Source: JBOGHU01 sp050742255
GTDB taxonomy: Bacteria; Actinomycetota; Acidimicrobiia; Acidimicrobiales; CADCSY01
Reading direction: 5' to 3'
Length of the DNA: 6,175 nucleotides
Assembly (NCBI GenBank): GCA_050742255.1
Contig: JBOGHU010000125.1
Coordinates: forward strand, 1 to 6,175
This document shows positions 1 through 5,491 of the stretch, in pieces; position 1 is the stretch's first letter, and every line of letters begins with the position of its first letter. A model generated the notes under the pieces. That model searched no databases. It saw only the letters and a list, made by a program, of their open reading frames with translations, and was not told the origin of the DNA. The position numbers were made by a program, and so were the translations under genes.

Positions 1-736
1 CCAGCCCGCCGAACGGTGGCCGTCCGGCCACGGCGTGGAGGGCCCGCGCCACCGCGTCGGCGGCGCCACCGCCGTCGTCGACCAGGGCGGCACGGGCGGC
101 GGCCGAGGCGTGCCGGTGGGCGGCGGCGTCGGCCAGGACGGCCTCCTCGTCGGCCAGGACGGCCTCCTCGTCGGGGTCGTCGAGACCGGCCCGGTCCAGC
201 TCCCCGAGCTGGTACCCGAGCAGGTCCATCTCCCGGGCCCGGGCCCGGGCGTCCCCGCCCAGGTCGGCCAGGGCGGCCCCGACGCGGCCCAGGTGGGCCC
301 GGGCGGCGGCCAGGGCGGACCCGTCGACGGCCCCGAAGCGGTCGAGGGCGGCCCGTTGCTCCCCCGGCGCCAGCAGGGACTGGTGGGCGTGCTGGCCGTG
401 GAGGTCGACCAGGCCGCGGCCCAGCTCGGCCAGGTGAGCCACAGGTGCGAGCCGGCCACAGACGTAGGCACGCGACCGACCCTCGGCGGGGACGACCCGG
501 GTCAACACCACCTCCTCGCCGGCGGCGGTCACGAAGCGACCCTCGACCAGCGCCTCGCCGGCACCAGGGCGGACCACGGCGCTGTCGGCACGCCCCCCGA
601 CCAGGAGCTCGATGGCGTTCACCACCAGCGTCTTCCCGGTCCCGGTCTCGCCGGTGAGGGCCGTCATGCCCGGCCCGAGGCGAACGGAGATCTCGGCGAT
701 GACCCCGAGGTCGGACACGGCCAGCTCCACCAGCAT
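1..736 (-). CDS. recN: DNA repair protein RecN, N-terminal part (3' end outside window)
   Basis: RecN is an SMC-like ATPase acting in recombinational repair of double-strand breaks. About 245 residues are visible; full RecN proteins are usually about 550-580, so the rest of the coiled coil and the C-terminal ATPase half lie beyond position 1. Visible features are a Walker A loop GETGTGKT at residues 29-36 directly after the first strands, the RecN-type segment LHGQHAHQSLL at 112-122, and the start of a charged, Ala/Leu-rich coiled-coil arm from about residue 140. The ATG at 736-734 directly follows the nadK stop TAG (739-737). An AGGGG stretch about 10 bases upstream, inside the nadK end, can serve as ribosome binding site. 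It is the last visible gene of the tlyA-nadK-recN operon. Residues 189-202 are two identical heptads (see the repeat entry). Family assignment is firm; function is by homology. Confidence 0.94.
   Translation of the reverse strand, partial: MLVELAVSDLGVIAEISVRLGPGMTALTGETGTGKTLVVNAIELLVGGRADSAVVRPGAGEALVEGRFVTAAGEEVVLTRVVPAEGRSRAYVCGRLAPVAHLAELGRGLVDLHGQHAHQSLLAPGEQRAALDRFGAVDGSALAAARAHLGRVGAALADLGGDARARAREMDLLGYQLGELDRAGLDDPDEEAVLADEEAVLADAAAHRHASAAARAALVDDGGGAADAVARALHAVAGRPPFGGL
127..174. repeat. 21-bp perfect tandem repeat inside recN
   Basis: Two identical 21-bp units (131-151 and 152-172) lie in tandem. Periodicity extends a few bases on both sides, from 127 to 174. The units are exactly in codon phase and encode DEEAVLA twice (RecN residues 189-195 and 196-202). 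Seven residues is one coiled-coil heptad, so copy gain or loss would keep both the reading frame and the coil register. The two-heptad version looks close to the length of the acidic segment usual here in RecN, so it may be a homogenised pair of heptads rather than an extra insertion. Confidence 0.9.
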
Positions 737-1609
737 CTACTGGCCGCCCCTCTCGTCGAGGCCGAACTTGGCCTTGAGTATGCCGAGGAAGGTGCGGGGG
801 CCGAAGGACACCAGGCGGGCCGGGTGCTTGGCGGCGGTGCACGTCACCAGGTCCCCCTCCCCGAGGAGGCCCAGGTTTCGGCCGTCGACCGACAGGGCCG
901 CCGGGCGGTCGCTGACGACCTCGAGCTGGACGGTGGCGTCGGGAGGCAGGACCAGGGAGCGGTCGAAGAGCATGTGGGGCGCCACCGGCGTGAGCAGCAG
1001 GGCGGCGTGGGACGGGGCGATGATGGGACCTCCCGCCGACCAGGCGTAGGCGGTCGAGCCGGTGGGGGTGGCGACGATGATGCCGTCGGCGGCGTAGGTG
1101 GCCAGGTGCTCGTCGTCGACACGCACGGCCAGGCGGGCCACCTGCCCCGTCGGGGTCTTGCCCACCACCGCCTCGTTGAGGGCGGGGTGGGTGCCGGCCC
1201 GGGCGCCGGCCCCCGAGGTGGCGCGGACCTCCACCACCATGCGCATGCGCTCCTCTATCTGGTAGGAGCCGGCCAGGAAGCGGTCCAGCGCACCGTGGAG
1301 CTGCCCAGGCTCCACCTCGGCGAGGTAGCCGAGGTGGCCCAGGTTGACCCCGATGACGGGGACTTCGGCGCCGGCCACCAGGTCGACGGTCCGCAGCATG
1401 GTGCCGTCCCCGCCCAGGCTCACCGCCACGTCCAGCCCGGGGAGGAGGTGGTCGGGGTCGCAGGCCAGCCGCTCGAGCCCGGCGTGGCGGGCGTCCTCGG
1501 CCGAGAGCCGGACCTGGTGGCCCCGCTCGAGCAACCAGGCGGCCGCATCTCGTGCCAGGGCGGCGGCTTCGGTCCGCCGGTGGTGGAGGTGGAAGGCGAC
1601 GGTGGCCAC
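737..1609 (-). CDS. nadK: NAD kinase (ATP/polyphosphate-dependent, NADP-forming)
   Basis: Cytosolic enzyme that phosphorylates NAD+ to NADP+. With the GTG start at 1609 the protein has 290 residues, normal for bacterial NAD kinases. Family motifs are clear: LGGDGT at 65-70 (the GGDGT nucleotide-binding loop with the catalytic Asp68), ALNEAVV at 143-149, the glycine-rich signature DGIIVATPTGSTAY at 175-188 followed by SAGGP at 191-195, and TPVAPHMLFDRSLVLP at 207-222. A longer reading starting at 1690 adds 27 residues rich in Pro, Ser and Thr that overlap the end of tlyA in another frame. I reject it because the first beta strand of the kinase (VATVAFHLH) begins at the GTG, one base after the tlyA stop TGA (1613-1611), with GGGGGG just before it. 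The gene abuts recN with no gap, implying cotranscription and probable translational coupling. Confidence 0.95.
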   Translation of the reverse strand: MATVAFHLHHRRTEAAALARDAAAWLLERGHQVRLSAEDARHAGLERLACDPDHLLPGLDVAVSLGGDGTMLRTVDLVAGAEVPVIGVNLGHLGYLAEVEPGQLHGALDRFLAGSYQIEERMRMVVEVRATSGAGARAGTHPALNEAVVGKTPTGQVARLAVRVDDEHLATYAADGIIVATPTGSTAYAWSAGGPIIAPSHAALLLTPVAPHMLFDRSLVLPPDATVQLEVVSDRPAALSVDGRNLGLLGEGDLVTCTAAKHPARLVSFGPRTFLGILKAKFGLDERGGQ

Positions 1610-1610
1610 G

Positions 1611-2426
1611 TCACCCCCCGTGCCGGCGCACGGCCTCGTCGACCACGGCGTCGAGGTCGACCTCGGGCCCGGGGGAGGGACCGCCGCCACCGGTCGCGGG
1701 CCGCAGGTGGGCGAAGAACTCGACGTTGCCCTCGGCGCCGGTCAGGGGCGATACCACGACCCCCATCATCGCGGTTCCCGCCCGGGCGCCGGCGGCACCG
1801 AGCCCCTCCAGCACCCGGCGCCAGATCCGGGGGTCCGAGATCACCCCCCGGCCCCGGCCTGCCTCGGCCCGGCCCGCCTCGAACTGCGGCTTAACCAGGA
1901 CGACCAGCTCGCCCCTGGTCGTGGTGAGGTCGACCAGGACCGGGAGCACGGTGTCGAGGGAGATGAACGACAGGTCGGCCACGACCACGTCGGCCGGCCC
2001 TCCGACAGTGCCGGGACGGAGGCAGCGCACGTCGGTCCGCTCCAGGTTGCGCACCCGCGGGTCGGTCCGGAGCCTCTGGTGGAGCTGGCCGCGGCCCACG
2101 TCGACCGCCACCACCTCAGCAGCGCCGCGCTGCAGCAGGCAGTCGGTGAAGCCGCCAGTGGAGGCGCCGGCATCCAGGCACCGCAGCCCGGCGACGGAGG
2201 TGCCGAGAGCATCGAGGGCGGCGTCGAGCTTCTCCCCGCCCCGGCCGACGAAACGGGGGGGCGGAGCGAGCACAACCACGGGCTCACCCGGGCCTACCAG
2301 CCGGGCCGGCTTGGCCGCCGGGGCCCCTCCCACCAGCACCCGCCCCGCCCCGATCTCGGCCCGGGCCTCCCGGCGGCTGGTCGCCAGACCCCGCCGCACC
2401 AGCTCGACGTCGAGCGGCCGCCGCAG
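1611..2426 (-). CDS. tlyA: TlyA-family rRNA (cytidine-2'-O)-methyltransferase; start uncertain (CTG 2426 or GTG 2399)
   Basis: TlyA 2'-O-methylates 16S and 23S rRNA cytidines in mycobacteria, and its loss gives capreomycin resistance. The protein has an N-terminal S4 RNA-binding domain (ELVRRGLATSRREA...GRVLVGG) and an FtsJ-like SAM methyltransferase domain. In numbering from GTG 2399 these include the SAM loop LDAGASTGGFT (75-85), VVVADLSFIS (138-147), LVKPQFE (168-174) and GNVEFF (224-229). They supply the K-D-K-E tetrad as K57, D142, K170 and E227. From GTG the product is 262 residues. In-frame codons upstream read RRPLDVEL, matching the conserved S4 start of TlyA proteins (RRxxDxELVRRGL). 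They reach a CTG at 2426-2424 that directly follows an in-frame TAG (2429-2427). From CTG the product is 271 residues, close to the M. tuberculosis length (268). I give the CTG boundary on homology; pipelines limited to ATG/GTG/TTG would report 2399. Confidence 0.93.
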   Translation of the reverse strand: MRRPLDVELVRRGLATSRREARAEIGAGRVLVGGAPAAKPARLVGPGEPVVVLAPPPRFVGRGGEKLDAALDALGTSVAGLRCLDAGASTGGFTDCLLQRGAAEVVAVDVGRGQLHQRLRTDPRVRNLERTDVRCLRPGTVGGPADVVVADLSFISLDTVLPVLVDLTTTRGELVVLVKPQFEAGRAEAGRGRGVISDPRIWRRVLEGLGAAGARAGTAMMGVVVSPLTGAEGNVEFFAHLRPATGGGGPSPGPEVDLDAVVDEAVRRHGG

Positions 2427-2483
2427 CTACCGACCCCGGTGGTCCACCGACATCGAGGCGCCGCGCCCGGCCAGGTCCGCCAT
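2427..2483 (-). CDS. Putative 18-codon leader ORF ending at the tlyA start
   Basis: ATG at 2483-2481 opens MADLAGRGASMSVDHRGR and ends with TAG at 2429-2427. It is in the same frame as tlyA, so only this TAG separates the two. A TAnnnT box (TAGCTT, 2497-2492) ends 8 bases before the ATG, the spacing expected when transcription begins at the start codon. This would make the ORF a leaderless leader peptide, with tlyA read by re-initiation at CTG 2426 or GTG 2399. Alternatives are amber readthrough giving a 290-residue TlyA, a sense-to-TAG mutation or base error, or no translation at all. No similarity to a known peptide was recognised. The ORF is visible in the sequence; its expression is inferred. 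Confidence 0.35.
   Translation of the reverse strand: MADLAGRGASMSVDHRGR
2437..2449. promoter_or_regulatory. 13-bp perfect dyad between tlyA and the rhomboid gene
   Basis: CGGTGG-T-CCACCG is a perfect inverted repeat with 6-base arms and a 1-base centre. It lies in the 134-bp gap between the divergent tlyA and rhomboid genes, downstream of the proposed tlyA transcription start and inside the leader ORF. It could be an operator or a short RNA hairpin just before the tlyA start. Dyads of this size can arise by chance in such GC-rich DNA. Confidence 0.25.
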
Positions 2484-2491
2484 CGGCCCCA

Positions 2492-2497
2492 AAGCTA
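2492..2497 (-). promoter_or_regulatory. Putative -10 box of the tlyA-nadK-recN operon
   Basis: On the minus strand TAGCTT fits the actinobacterial TAnnnT -10 consensus and is one of very few TA-containing spots in the gap. It ends 8 bases before ATG 2483, predicting transcription starting at or within a base or two of that ATG. No convincing -35 hexamer is visible about 17 bases upstream. Confidence 0.45.
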
Positions 2498-2546
2498 ACC
2501 GATGCGCCCGCCGGGACGGCGACCCGGGCCCGGACCGGGGGCTGCC

Positions 2547-2552
2547 TAGGAT
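2547..2552 (+). promoter_or_regulatory. Putative -10 box of the rhomboid gene
   Basis: TAGGAT (TAnnnT type) ends 8 bases before the GTG start at 2561, the layout of a leaderless transcript. The same stretch contains AGGATGGGG, which could instead be read as a Shine-Dalgarno sequence, so the two explanations compete. No clear -35 hexamer is visible. It is back to back with the tlyA -10 box, about 50 bases away. Confidence 0.45.
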
Positions 2553-2560
2553 GGGGCGCC

Positions 2561-3388
2561 GTGCTGCCGCTGAAGGACCGCAACCCGACGCGGCAGGTCC
2601 CGGTCGTGACCATCGCCCTGATCATCATCAACGTGGGCGTGTTCCTCTTCGTCCAGCCCCAGGGCCGCCAGCTCCTGGGCCAGGTGGGCTTCAACGACAT
2701 GGAGTCGGTGGCCACGAGGTTCAACTTCGAGTACGCGGCCATCCCCTGCGAGGTGGTCCAGGGCCGGCCCCTCACCGTCGAGGAGCTCCCCCATGGCCCC
2801 TCCGGCGACACGTGTCGGGAGGGGGCGCCGGGCCCGCCCGTCTTCCCCGGCAAGCAGGTGTGGCTGGCCGTGCTGTTCTCCATGTTCCTCCACGGGGGCC
2901 TTCTGCACCTGGGCGGGAACATGCTGTTCCTCTGGGTCTTCGGCAACAACATCGAGGACCACGTGGGCCCGGTCCGCTACGTGCTCTTCTACCTCGCCGC
3001 CGGGTTGGTGGCGACCGGTGCCCACGTCGTCGTCCAGCCGGACAGCACCATCCCGCTGGTGGGGGCCTCGGGCGCCATCGCCGGGGTGATGGGCGCCTAC
3101 CTGGTGTGGTTCCCCAATGCCCCCGTCCTGACGCTGTTCATCTTCATCATCATCCTGTTCCGGGAGATCGAGGCCAAGTGGCTGCTCGGGTTCTGGCTGC
3201 TCTCCCAGTTCTTCGTCAACCCCAACGCCGGGGTGGCCTGGGTGGCGCATGTGGGCGGCTTCGTCTTCGGCGTGCTGGTGGCGCTGGCGGTCCGGGCCAG
3301 CCGGTCGATCCGTCAGGTGGCGTGGCGGGGAGGCTACGCCGACCCCGCCCGGGACCCGTGGGGCGAGTGGGGCCGGGGCCCCTACTGA
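2561..3388 (+). CDS. Rhomboid-family intramembrane serine protease
   Basis: Integral membrane protease of 275 residues expected to cut transmembrane segments of other proteins; the substrate is unknown. The first membrane helix is at about 14-31. A long loop (about 32-99, with Cys63 and Cys85) leads to the conserved helix-2 region FLHGGLLHLGGNMLFLWVFG (109-128) holding HxxxN (His116, Asn120). Further hydrophobic segments lie at about 138-158, 165-184, 188-200, 207-219 and 226-245. The catalytic serine is Ser170 in GASGAIAG and the catalytic histidine is His230 in AHVGGF, in the expected order. The tail is short, polar and Arg/Trp/Gly-rich. GTG 2561 is chosen because the hydrophobic N-terminus follows it and a -10-like box lies just upstream. 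The gene diverges from tlyA and overlaps the 3' end of the HAD gene by 7 bases. All catalytic residues are present, so an active protease is likely. Confidence 0.94.
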   Translation: MLPLKDRNPTRQVPVVTIALIIINVGVFLFVQPQGRQLLGQVGFNDMESVATRFNFEYAAIPCEVVQGRPLTVEELPHGPSGDTCREGAPGPPVFPGKQVWLAVLFSMFLHGGLLHLGGNMLFLWVFGNNIEDHVGPVRYVLFYLAAGLVATGAHVVVQPDSTIPLVGASGAIAGVMGAYLVWFPNAPVLTLFIFIIILFREIEAKWLLGFWLLSQFFVNPNAGVAWVAHVGGFVFGVLVALAVRASRSIRQVAWRGGYADPARDPWGEWGRGPY

Positions 3389-4137
3389 CCCTCGGCCAGC
3401 GCCGCCGCCACCAGCTCGGCCAGATCGTCGCCGACCATGTCGGGCGCAGGGTCGACGGGCAGGTCGGCGGCCTGGGTGACCCCGCTCAGCGCCAGGGCGA
3501 AGCGGGCGCCCAGGGCCTGGGCCAGGCGACCGTCGGTGGTGGGCCTGTCCCCGACCACGGTGTGGCGGCCGGGGCCCTGGCGCTGCTCCAACAGGGCGAC
3601 CATGGGGGGGAAGGGCTTGCCCGCCACCTCCGGCCGGGTCCCGCTGGCGGTGGCCACCGCCGCCAGGATGGCCCCTCCGCCCGGGATGGGGCCGGCGGGG
3701 GTGGGGTAGGTCGGGTCGTCGTTGGTGCCGATGAGCCGGGCACCGCCCAGCACCGCCTGCATGGCCACCCGGAGCCGCTCGTAGTCGAAGTCGAGGTGGT
3801 ACCCCACCACCACGGCGTCGGCGTCGCCGTCGCGACGGGCCTCCACGCCCCGGGCCTCCAACGCCTCCACCACGCCCGGCCCGGCGCACACCACCGCGGA
3901 GGATCCCGGCTCCAGCAGCGAGGCCGCGGCCTGGGCGGAGCTCACCACGTCCCCCTCGGCGGGGATGCCCTGATCGGACAAGCGGTGCTCGTACTCGGCA
4001 ATGGGCGCCGCCGAGTTGTTGGTCACGAACAGCACCCGCTCGCCCGCCCGGCGCAGCCGCTCCACCGCCTCGGCGCCACCGGCGATGGGCCGCCCGGTGA
4101 GCCAGATGACACCGTCCAGATCGATCAGCCAGGTCAT
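3382..4137 (-). CDS. HAD-superfamily class IIA (NagD-like) phosphatase
   Basis: Probable cytosolic Mg2+-dependent phosphatase of 251 residues. All four HAD motifs are present: motif I DLDGV (6-10, nucleophile Asp6 and acid/base Asp8), motif II TNNS (39-42), motif III Lys174 in AGKP, and motif IV GDRPTTD (196-202). The large cap between motifs II and III is the class IIA arrangement of NagD and p-nitrophenylphosphatase-like enzymes, usual length about 250-270. In M. tuberculosis a HAD phosphatase beside tlyA (Rv1692) was reported as a glycerol-3-phosphate phosphatase. The shared neighbourhood makes that activity a reasonable guess here, but the substrate cannot be read from sequence. The ATG at 4137 overlaps the stop of an 11-codon upstream ORF (ATGA), and no good Shine-Dalgarno is visible. 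The gene converges on the rhomboid gene with a 7-base overlap, so the two transcripts must be partly antisense. Confidence 0.92.
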   Translation of the reverse strand: MTWLIDLDGVIWLTGRPIAGGAEAVERLRRAGERVLFVTNNSAAPIAEYEHRLSDQGIPAEGDVVSSAQAAASLLEPGSSAVVCAGPGVVEALEARGVEARRDGDADAVVVGYHLDFDYERLRVAMQAVLGGARLIGTNDDPTYPTPAGPIPGGGAILAAVATASGTRPEVAGKPFPPMVALLEQRQGPGRHTVVGDRPTTDGRLAQALGARFALALSGVTQAADLPVDPAPDMVGDDLAELVAAALAEGQ

Positions 4138-4169
4138 CGCTCATCGCCGCGCTGGCGTCTCGGTGCCAT
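4134..4169 (-). CDS. Putative 11-codon leader ORF coupled to the HAD gene
   Basis: ATG at 4169-4167 opens MAPRRQRGDER and ends with TGA at 4136-4134. The stop overlaps the HAD gene's ATG (4137-4135) as ATGA, a classic translational coupling junction. A TAnnnT box (TACGGT) ends exactly 8 bases before this ATG, so the mRNA may begin at or near it without a leader. The peptide is Arg-rich and has no recognised relative. The main alternative is that this is chance and transcription starts elsewhere. The coincidence of -10 spacing and the ATGA junction makes it worth annotating. Confidence 0.4.
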   Translation of the reverse strand: MAPRRQRGDER

Positions 4170-4177
4170 GGCCGGGA

Positions 4178-4183
4178 ACCGTA
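4178..4183 (-). promoter_or_regulatory. Putative -10 box of the HAD gene and its leader ORF
   Basis: TACGGT on the minus strand fits TAnnnT and ends 8 bases before ATG 4169. It faces away from the DUF1015 promoter candidate about 30 bases away, so the two divergent promoters would overlap and could compete or be co-regulated. No good -35 hexamer is seen. Confidence 0.45.
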
Positions 4184-4213
4184 GACGTCCGGCGCCTCCC
4201 GAGCACGATCTGC

Positions 4214-4219
4214 TAGGCA
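4214..4219 (+). promoter_or_regulatory. Putative -10 box of the DUF1015 gene
   Basis: TAGGCA matches the TA and purine positions of the other -10 candidates but ends in A, not T. It ends 7 bases before GTG 4227. There is no purine-rich Shine-Dalgarno between the box and the start codon, which favours a leaderless transcript. Confidence 0.4.
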
Positions 4220-4226
4220 CGGCCCC

Positions 4227-5435
4227 GTGCCCCGCTTCGCCCCCTTCCGGGGGCTGCGCTACGCCGAGAGCCTCGACCTGGAGGCGGTGACGTCGCCGCC
4301 CTACGACGTCATCGACGAGGCGGAGCGGATCGAGCTGACCCGACGCTCGCCCCACAACGCCGTGCGCCTCGACCTGCCCCGTGACGGGGAGGGGCAGGAA
4401 CCCTACCGGGGCGCCGCCCGCCTGCTCTCGGCATGGCGGGAGCAGGGGCTGCTGGTCCCCGACGACGCCCCTGCCCTCTACCTGTACCGGATGGGGTACC
4501 GTGGCCCCGCCGGCCGCCCCCGCCAGATCAGCGGGGTGGTCGGGGCCCTCGAGGTGGCTGAGCCCGGGGACGGTCAGGTGCTGCCCCACGAGCGGACCAC
4601 GCCCAAGCCCCGGGGCGACCGCCTGGAGCTGCTGCGAGCCACCCGGCACAACCTCTCGCCGATCTGGTGCCTCTCGCTGGCCACCGGCCTGGCCGGGCTG
4701 TGCGAGCCCGCCGGCCCACCCCTGGGCCGCTGCACCGACCCCCAGGGGGTACACCACCGCCTCTGGCGGGTCGCCTCGGCGGCGCTCATCGAGGCCATCG
4801 GCGACGTGGTGGCGTCGGCGCCGGCGCTGATCGCCGACGGGCACCACCGCTTCGAGAGCGCCCGGGTCTACCGGGACGAGCGCCGCGCCGTCGGGGCGGG
4901 TTGGTGCCCGGCCTCGGAGCTGGTCATGGCCATGGTGGTCGAGCTGGCCGACGCCCGGCTGTCGGTCCGGCCCATCCACCGGCTCCTCCTCGACCTGCCT
5001 CCCGACCTGGACGTGGTCGCCGCGCTGGCGCCGTTCTTCGAGCCGGTGGGCCCCGTCGATCCCGCCGGCCCCTCCCTGGAGGCCCGCATGGACGATGCCG
5101 GCGCCCTCGGCGTGGTCGTGCCCGGAGGCCGAGCCTGGCTCCTGCGGCCCCGGGCGGGCGCGTTCCCCGACGACCTCGCCGACCTCGACGCCAGCCGCCT
5201 GGAGGCGGCGCTGCCGGCCCTGCCCCCCCACGGGGTGAGCTACGAGCACGACACCGGTCGAGTCCTCGACCACGTGGCAGGTGGCCGGTGCTCGGCCGGC
5301 CTGCTGCTGCGCCCGGCCACGGTGTCCCAGATCGCCGCCACCGCCAGCCACGGCGACCGCCTCCCTCCCAAGACCACCTACTTCGCGCCCAAGCCCCGGA
5401 CCGGCATGGTGTTCCGCTCCCTCGACCTCGGCTGA
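4227..5435 (+). CDS. DUF1015 family protein (conserved, function uncertain)
   Basis: A 402-residue protein matching DUF1015 over its whole length and of typical size. Recognisable family blocks are FAPFRGLRY at 4-12, SPPYDVID at 23-30, HERTTPKPRGDR at 121-132, ALIADGHHRFESA at 200-212, and the C-terminal PPKTTYFAPKPRTGMVF at 380-396. No signal peptide or membrane segment is seen, so it is probably cytosolic. The DGHHR block resembles the motif in ParB/sulfiredoxin-fold kinases such as archaeal SerK (free serine kinase). A small-molecule kinase role is therefore a possible but unproven reading. The GTG start is chosen because FAPFRGLRY begins at once after it and no earlier in-frame start fits. 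The gene diverges from the HAD gene with 89 bases between annotated starts and converges on the SSB-like gene. Confidence 0.94.
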   Translation: MPRFAPFRGLRYAESLDLEAVTSPPYDVIDEAERIELTRRSPHNAVRLDLPRDGEGQEPYRGAARLLSAWREQGLLVPDDAPALYLYRMGYRGPAGRPRQISGVVGALEVAEPGDGQVLPHERTTPKPRGDRLELLRATRHNLSPIWCLSLATGLAGLCEPAGPPLGRCTDPQGVHHRLWRVASAALIEAIGDVVASAPALIADGHHRFESARVYRDERRAVGAGWCPASELVMAMVVELADARLSVRPIHRLLLDLPPDLDVVAALAPFFEPVGPVDPAGPSLEARMDDAGALGVVVPGGRAWLLRPRAGAFPDDLADLDASRLEAALPALPPHGVSYEHDTGRVLDHVAGGRCSAGLLLRPATVSQIAATASHGDRLPPKTTYFAPKPRTGMVFRSLDLG

Positions 5436-5491
5436 CCACGGCCCCGGGGGGCCCGGGGGGGCGCCGGCCCGGGGGGGGCGCCGGGCGGCGA
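5436..5491. terminator. G-rich palindromic gap between convergent DUF1015 and SSB-like genes
   Basis: The 56 bases between the two stop codons are almost pure G and C. Inverted pairs include GGCCCC/GGGGCC (5440-5453) and GGCGCC at 5460-5465 with GGCGCC at 5477-5482. G runs of 6, 7, 8 and 3 lie on the plus strand (5446-5451, 5455-5461, 5471-5478, 5483-5485). An 11-base direct repeat CCACGGCCCCG (5436-5446 and 5495-5505) flanks it. The position suits a bidirectional transcription stop, but there is no T run, so a classical intrinsic terminator is not shown. Confidence 0.35.

Noticed and set aside
1610..1690. 27-residue N-terminal extension of NAD kinase from the start at 1690
   Set aside because: It overlaps the tlyA end in another frame, looks like low-complexity shadow sequence, and the family homology starts at GTG 1609.
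35..1894. 619-codon plus-strand open frame across recN, nadK and tlyA
   Set aside because: It lies antisense to three genes with clear family motifs; its translation is low-complexity Gly/His/Gln/Val/Pro-rich with no domain. Long shadow frames are expected in such GC-rich coding DNA.
2546..4144. 532-codon minus-strand open frame across the rhomboid and HAD region
   Set aside because: It is out of frame with HAD and antisense to the rhomboid gene, whose catalytic Ser170, His230 and Asn120 are intact.
1552..4290. 912-codon plus-strand open frame
   Set aside because: It runs antisense to tlyA and HAD and out of frame through the rhomboid gene; its Arg/Pro/Gly-rich product has no recognisable fold.
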